A DNA stretch of 10,011 bases from Patulibacter sp. (GTDB lineage: Bacteria; Actinomycetota; Thermoleophilia; Solirubrobacterales; Solirubrobacteraceae): contig JAVHXX010000004.1 of assembly GCA_031119595.1 (NCBI GenBank), forward strand, positions 12,589-22,599, given 5' to 3'. The notes beneath the pieces are model-generated. The model ran no database searches. It had not been told where the DNA came from and worked only from the letters and a program-made list of their open reading frames with translations. Positions 6,446 through 10,011 of the stretch are shown here, piece after piece. The position numbers and the translations under genes are program-made. Position 1 is the first letter of the stretch; each line of letters starts with the position of its first letter.

Positions 6446-7381
6446 TCAGGCGGTTATCGAACGCAGGGCAAGCTGGTCTTCGGCGTCCGGTTCCCAGCTG
6501 ATGGCGCGGGCGTTCGCGGCGATCTGTTCCGCACGGGTGGCACCAGCGATCACCGACGCCACGCCCGCGGTCGCGAGGAGCCCACCGAGGGCGACGTCGA
6601 GCATCGCCAGGCCGCGCTCGCGCGCGTAGGCGTCGACGGCCTCGAGCCGGTCGAACACCTCCGGCGTGAGCCACTGGTCGGCCTTCCAGATCGACGGGTC
6701 GCCGAACCGGGAGGCGGCGGGCAGGGCTTCGTCGCGGCGGTACTTGCCCGTGAGCGCACCGCTCTCGAGCGGATAGAACGGCAGCAGGCCCACGCCCGCC
6801 TCGCGGCACGCCGGCAGCAGCTCGGCCTCGGCCTCGCGGTGCAGCAGGCTGTATCGGTTCTCCGCGGCGACGAGCTCGATGCCGGCGGTGCGCGCGGCCG
6901 CAGCGGCCTCGGTGATCTGCTGGGGCGTCGCGTTCGAGATGGCGGCGAAGCGGATCTTGCCCTGGCGGGCGAGGTCGGCGAGGCCGGCCATCGTCTCCTC
7001 GATCGGCGTGATGCCGTCGGGGCGGTGGTACATGTAGACGTCGATCGCGTCGGTGCGCAGCCGCTCCAGCGACCCCTCGACGGCCCACGTCATGTAGGCG
7101 GCCGAGCCCGGCGCGGCGTCCGGGGCGCCCGGGACCGGCAGGCCGAACTTCGTCACCAGCACGACCTCGTCGCGGCGCCCGGCGAGCGCCTGTCCGAGGA
7201 ACGCCTCGCTCGCGGTCTCGCCGTAGACGTCGGCGGTGTCGAAGAGCGTGATCCCGGCGTCGAGCGCCGCATCGACCACGGCCTGCGAGGCCGCCGCGTC
7301 GATGCGCCAGCCGAAGTTGTTGCAGCCGAGACCGAGGGCCGAGACCTCCGGCCCCGTCGCCCCCAGCCGGCGCGTGCGCAA
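6446..7381 (-). CDS. Aldo/keto reductase
   Basis: This 311-residue NAD(P)H-dependent TIM-barrel oxidoreductase is the last gene of the acyl-CoA dehydrogenase operon. The catalytic tetrad is visible as D48 and Y53 (FDTADVYG), K78 (LVTKFG) and H119 (YMYHRPDG). The segment LLPFYPLESGALTGKYRR lies near 189-206, and the C-terminal cofactor loop AGATRAEQIAANARA near 269-283. It belongs to a different subgroup from the reductase at 327-1310. The start is a TTG three bases after the VOC stop codon, with GAGG (7390-7393) eight bases before it. The next in-frame Met is only at residue 97, after the tetrad positions D48, Y53 and K78, so the TTG start is well supported. Co-transcription suggests that it reduces a carbonyl intermediate, or oxidises the matching alcohol, of the same pathway; the substrate is unknown. 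Confidence 0.92.
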   Translation of the reverse strand: MRTRRLGATGPEVSALGLGCNNFGWRIDAAASQAVVDAALDAGITLFDTADVYGETASEAFLGQALAGRRDEVVLVTKFGLPVPGAPDAAPGSAAYMTWAVEGSLERLRTDAIDVYMYHRPDGITPIEETMAGLADLARQGKIRFAAISNATPQQITEAAAAARTAGIELVAAENRYSLLHREAEAELLPACREAGVGLLPFYPLESGALTGKYRRDEALPAASRFGDPSIWKADQWLTPEVFDRLEAVDAYARERGLAMLDVALGGLLATAGVASVIAGATRAEQIAANARAISWEPDAEDQLALRSITA

Positions 7382-7384
7382 GGC

Positions 7385-8398
7385 CTACGCCTCGACGCGC
7401 GGGTCGAGCGCCGGGGCCCAGGTCCTGGGCCGGCGGAAGATCGGCTTGGGCTGGAAGCCGAAGTCCGGGTCGAGTTCGCGGGGCGTGACGAGCAGCTCCA
7501 CGGAGAGGCCCTCGTCGACGGTGAGATAGGTGCCGCCGGCGTAGTCCGGCGGGGGCGTGTTCGACGGATACCCGCGCGCGGCGCAGGCGGCGAACGCCTC
7601 CGTCACGACGTCGAGGCGTCGGTGCCCGACCGCCACGTTCATGATGCCCTGGTCGCTGAGGAGGCGATCCTCGGGCTGCGGCCGGCCGACCGGATCGTCG
7701 TACCGGACGACCTCGATGAAGCCGTCGCCGGCGGAGACGACGAAGCGCTCCGAGCGCGTGCCCTCGAGCCCCCAGAGCACCTCGTGCTCGGGGCCGTGCA
7801 GCTGGACGTCGTCGCGGAGCGTGAGGCCGAGGGTGTCGACCCAGAAGCCGCGGGCGACGTCGAGGTCGGCGACGGAGACCGTCGCGGAGTGGACCGCGGG
7901 ACCGAGGTCGTAGTAGCGCTCGCGGATGCCGCCCGGCAACCCGGCGTGCTCCTCGATCAGCTCGACCAGGCTGAGCGACCCGGGCTCGCGGATGCAGACG
8001 CGCCGCTGCCCCAGCTCGCCGACGGGCGCCGTGAGCGGGTCGACGCCGAGCGCGCCGAGGCGCGCGATCGCCGCGTCGAAGTCGGGAACGACGATGCTCC
8101 AGCGGCTCCAGCCGTGATCGGCGGCCGTCCAGTCGGGGCGCAGCGGACGCTGCACCGGCGAGGAGTGATGGAAGAGCTCGAGCTGGAAGAAGTCCTCGCG
8201 GCCGACGAGCCAGGAGATGGAGCTGGCGGCGTCGTCCTTCGTCGGGAGCTTCTGGATGCGGGCGAAGTGCTCGCCCCAGAGGAAGCGCGTGCCGGCGTCG
8301 GCAAAGCCGAGCCCCTCCATGAACACCCGCACCGAGCGGGCCGGGTCGCTCGTGCAGAGCGCGACCTGGCAGAGGGTGAGTTCGCGTGACTGCTGCAT
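7385..8398 (-). CDS. Two-domain VOC (glyoxalase/dioxygenase) family protein
   Basis: This 337-residue protein has two vicinal-oxygen-chelate regions, about residues 7-150 and 163-303, followed by a Pro/Arg-rich tail. The family includes extradiol ring-cleavage dioxygenases, glyoxalase I, 4-hydroxyphenylpyruvate dioxygenase and methylmalonyl-CoA epimerase, usually with a His/Glu-bound metal. Visible candidate ligands are E74 (FQLELF), E146 (LVELIE), H170 (AVHSATVSV), E229 (GFIEVV) and E301 (SVELLV). Positions that often carry His are Q11 (QVALCTSD) and N254 (GIMNVAV), so the metal site may sit in the second domain or be altered. The ATG lies two bases after the acyl-CoA dehydrogenase stop, with GGGGAT in that gene's last codons as ribosome site. 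A longer upstream reading would overlap the acyl-CoA dehydrogenase and is rejected. Role inferred only: ring cleavage, epimerisation or isomerisation of a pathway intermediate. Confidence 0.87.
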   Translation of the reverse strand: MQQSRELTLCQVALCTSDPARSVRVFMEGLGFADAGTRFLWGEHFARIQKLPTKDDAASSISWLVGREDFFQLELFHHSSPVQRPLRPDWTAADHGWSRWSIVVPDFDAAIARLGALGVDPLTAPVGELGQRRVCIREPGSLSLVELIEEHAGLPGGIRERYYDLGPAVHSATVSVADLDVARGFWVDTLGLTLRDDVQLHGPEHEVLWGLEGTRSERFVVSAGDGFIEVVRYDDPVGRPQPEDRLLSDQGIMNVAVGHRRLDVVTEAFAACAARGYPSNTPPPDYAGGTYLTVDEGLSVELLVTPRELDPDFGFQPKPIFRRPRTWAPALDPRVEA

Positions 8399-8400
8399 GG

Positions 8401-9540
8401 CTAGATCCCCAGATCGCGGCCGACGATCTCGCGCATGATCTCGTTGGTGCCACCGTAGATCTGCTGGACGCGCGAGTCGCGCCACATCCGCGCGATCTCG
8501 TACTCCTCCATGTAGCCGTAACCGCCGTGCAGTTGCAGGCAGCGGTCGATCACGCGGAACTCGAGCTCGGTCGTCCAGAACTTCACGCCCGCGGCCTCGA
8601 CCGCCGTGAGTTCGCCGGTGGTCGTCGCCTCGAGGCAACGGTCGACGTGGCTGCGGGCGACCTGAAGCTCGGTCGTCAGTTCCGCGAGCGTGAAGCGGTT
8701 CGCCTGGAAGGACCCGATCGGCTTGCCGAATGCGTTGCGCGAGCGCGCGTAGTCGAGGGTGATCCGCAGCGCCTTCTCGGCGTGCGCCACGGCGACGACC
8801 GCCATCGACAGGCGCTCCTGCGGGAGGTTGCGCATCATGTAGCCGAGGCCCTTGCCGGGCTCACCGAGGACGTCCGCCTCGGGCACGACCACACCCTCGA
8901 AGAAGAGCTCCGCGGTGTCCTGCGCCTTGCGGCCGATCTTGTCGAGCTTGCGTCCGCGGGAGAAGCCGTCGGCCGTCGCCGGGACCACGAAGAGCCCGAG
9001 CCCGGACACGCCCTCGCGGACCGTCTTCGCGGCGACCACGACGAGGTCGGCCTGGATGCCGCTCGTGATGAAGGTCTTCGAGCCGCTGAGCTCGTAGTGC
9101 TCGCCGGTCCACGTCGCGGTGCTCGCGATCGCGCGCAGGTCCGAGCCGGTGCCGGGCTCGCTCATCGCGATCGCCACGACGGTGTCACCGGTGGTGATGC
9201 CCGGCAGCCAGCGCTCGCGCTGCTCGGCGTTCGTGAGCTCCGTGAAGTACGGGAGGACGATGTCGTTCGTGAGCGAGAAGGCATCGGTGCGGGCGCCGGT
9301 CGCGACGACCTCCTCGTCGAGGACCGCGTTGAAGCGGAAGTCGTCGAGGTCGGCGCCGCCCAGCTCCGACGGTGCCGAGAACCCGACGAGGCCCTGGTCG
9401 GCTGCGGCCTTCCAGAAGGAGCGGTCGATGATCCCGGCCTCCTCCCAGCGGTCGCCGTGGGGCACGGCCTCGCGCAGCAGGAAGCCGTGCGCGGCTTCGC
9501 GGAACGCCGCGTGCTCGTCGTTGAAGATCGTCCTGCGCAT
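8401..9540 (-). CDS. Acyl-CoA dehydrogenase (LCAD/IVD-like active site)
   Basis: This 379-residue FAD enzyme introduces a double bond alpha-beta to the thioester of an acyl-CoA, passing electrons to an electron-transfer flavoprotein. The ACAD signature AIAMSEPGTGSD is at 123-134 and the second signature QLHGGYGYMEEYEIARMWRD begins at 336. The C-terminal motif reads IYGGTNEIMRE (361-371). The Glu of the YEGT motif that acts as base in medium-chain enzymes is Gly here. In long-chain and isovaleryl-CoA dehydrogenases, which share this feature, the base is an earlier Glu; E242 in LPQERLS is the matching candidate. Length is standard. The ATG at 9540 has GAGG (9549-9552) eight bases upstream and the N-terminus aligns with family starts; a longer upstream reading lacks family character. 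It is the first gene of a three-gene operon. Chain length or branching of the substrate cannot be told. Confidence 0.95.
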   Translation of the reverse strand: MRRTIFNDEHAAFREAAHGFLLREAVPHGDRWEEAGIIDRSFWKAAADQGLVGFSAPSELGGADLDDFRFNAVLDEEVVATGARTDAFSLTNDIVLPYFTELTNAEQRERWLPGITTGDTVVAIAMSEPGTGSDLRAIASTATWTGEHYELSGSKTFITSGIQADLVVVAAKTVREGVSGLGLFVVPATADGFSRGRKLDKIGRKAQDTAELFFEGVVVPEADVLGEPGKGLGYMMRNLPQERLSMAVVAVAHAEKALRITLDYARSRNAFGKPIGSFQANRFTLAELTTELQVARSHVDRCLEATTTGELTAVEAAGVKFWTTELEFRVIDRCLQLHGGYGYMEEYEIARMWRDSRVQQIYGGTNEIMREIVGRDLGI

Positions 9541-9614
9541 GCCGGGTGCCTCGGTGCTGGGGTGCTGCGGCCTGCGGGCGTCCACGCGTGTGGCGCTGCC
9601 CGGCCGGTGCCGGT

Positions 9615-9643
9615 AATCTACCAACCGATTGGTTTTATTCGAA
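9615..9643 (-). promoter_or_regulatory. Candidate promoter of the acyl-CoA dehydrogenase operon
   Basis: On the minus strand, TAGATT (9620-9615) is a plausible -10 box. A weak TTCGAA lies 17 bases upstream in the -35 position. The operator word fills nearly all of the spacer, so a bound repressor would block the promoter. The leader would be about 65-70 bases. The -35 match is poor, so this is tentative. Confidence 0.4.
9620..9634. promoter_or_regulatory. Operator copy 2, between divergent genes
   Basis: ACCAACCGATTGGTT is the exact reverse complement of the word at 6351-6365. It lies in the 135-base gap between the acyl-CoA dehydrogenase (leftward) and the short-chain dehydrogenase (rightward). 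One bound dimer could control both directions. The word sits in an AT-rich patch (about 9613-9643) typical of promoter DNA. Confidence 0.7.
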
Positions 9644-9675
9644 GCGACTGCCTGCGGTCGGACGGAGTGATCTAC

Positions 9676-10011
9676 ATGTCGGAGCCCAAGGGCGTCCTCG
9701 ACGGGCGCGTAGCGCTCGTGACCGGAGCCGGCCGCGGTATCGGCCGGGCCATCGCGATCGACCTCGCGGCCGCGGGTGCGGCCGTCGTCGTCAACTACCG
9801 GCGCGATGCCGAAGCCGCCGCGAGCGTGGTCGACGCGATCGTCGACGCCGGCGGCCGCGCGGTCGCGATCGCCGCGTCCGTCGGCGAGGTGGCCGAGGTC
9901 GACGCGCTCGCCGACGCCGCCATCGAGGCGTTCGGCCCGGTCGACCTCCTCGTACACAACGCGGGCATCGCGAGCCGCGGCCTGTCGGTCGCCGACACGA
10001 CCCCGGAGGAA
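9676..10011 (+). CDS. Short-chain dehydrogenase/reductase, 3' truncated by window edge
   Basis: The first 112 residues of a classical SDR oxidoreductase are present; the family is usually about 245-260 residues, so over half lies beyond the window. The glycine-rich nucleotide motif TGAGRGIG is at 16-23, the second strand ends VVVNYRRD (37-44), which suggests NADP(H) preference, and the structural NAG motif is at 95-97 (LLVHNAGIA). The catalytic Ser-Tyr-Lys part is not in view. GGAG at 9664-9667 lies eight bases before the ATG, supporting this start. The gene is divergent from the acyl-CoA dehydrogenase and shares its control region. FabG-like sequence and context fit a 3-hydroxyacyl-CoA or alcohol dehydrogenase step in the same pathway, but this is inference. 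Confidence 0.9.
   Translation, partial: MSEPKGVLDGRVALVTGAGRGIGRAIAIDLAAAGAAVVVNYRRDAEAAASVVDAIVDAGGRAVAIAASVGEVAEVDALADAAIEAFGPVDLLVHNAGIASRGLSVADTTPEE

Noticed and set aside
6398..8389. Long plus-strand open frame (663 codons)
   Set aside because: Antisense shadow of the aldo/keto reductase and VOC genes with biased Arg/Glu/Ala composition; the minus-strand genes have clear family motifs.
5001..8453. Extended 1150-codon version of the binding protein
   Set aside because: The part upstream of 6263 is an out-of-frame reading through two other genes. The lipobox, ribosome site and promoter show that the real gene starts at 6263.
7385..8638. Longer VOC protein starting near 8638
   Set aside because: It would overlap the acyl-CoA dehydrogenase by over 200 bases. 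The ATG at 8398 has a ribosome site and begins directly with the VOC fold.
9583..9590. Palindrome CACGCGTG in the acyl-CoA dehydrogenase leader
   Set aside because: Eight-base GC-rich palindromes are expected by chance at this composition, and no second copy or partner was seen.
8401..9957. Longer acyl-CoA dehydrogenase starting near 9957
   Set aside because: The extra N-terminal part overlaps the SDR gene on the other strand and the promoter region, and has no ACAD similarity. The start at 9540 matches family length and has a ribosome site.

Overview
The window looks like a chromosomal catabolic and transport locus from a high-GC Gram-positive bacterium, most likely an actinomycete. The evidence is the very GC-rich DNA, the strong third-position G/C preference, GGAGG-type ribosome binding sites and the lipoprotein-anchored binding protein. 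The species cannot be named from sequence alone. No rRNA, tRNA, CRISPR array, insertion sequence or phage gene was found.

Layout from left to right: (a) 1-326 is non-coding upstream DNA with short repeats, a LacI-type operator-like site near 43-56 and a perfect inverted repeat (291-306) just before the first gene. (b) 327-1310 (+) is a stand-alone aldo/keto reductase. (c) 1311-1479 is a convergent intergenic region holding two strong GC-rich hairpins, probably a two-way terminator. (d) 1480-6263 (-) is a complete branched-chain-amino-acid-type (HAAT/Liv) ABC importer in the order binding lipoprotein, fused LivH-LivM-LivG polypeptide of 911 residues, LivF. (e) 6264-6445 is its promoter region. 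(f) 6446-9540 (-) is a tightly packed three-gene operon: acyl-CoA dehydrogenase, two-domain VOC protein, aldo/keto reductase. (g) 9541-9675 is a divergent promoter region. (h) From 9676 (+) there is the start of a short-chain dehydrogenase cut by the window edge.

The most interesting observation is regulatory. The same 15-base palindromic word (ACCAACCGATTGGTT) occurs exactly twice, in opposite orientations. One copy overlaps the -35 box of a good promoter for the importer (6351-6365). The other lies in the divergent promoter region between the acyl-CoA dehydrogenase operon and the dehydrogenase on the right (9620-9634). This suggests that one regulator, probably TetR-type and encoded outside the window, controls uptake and oxidation of one compound. 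The importer would bring in a small carboxylate or amide-like substrate. The acyl-CoA dehydrogenase, the SDR, the aldo/keto reductase and the VOC protein would process its CoA or carbonyl derivatives. The substrate is not evident, and the acyl-CoA ligase, hydratase and thiolase expected of a full beta-oxidation route are not in the window.
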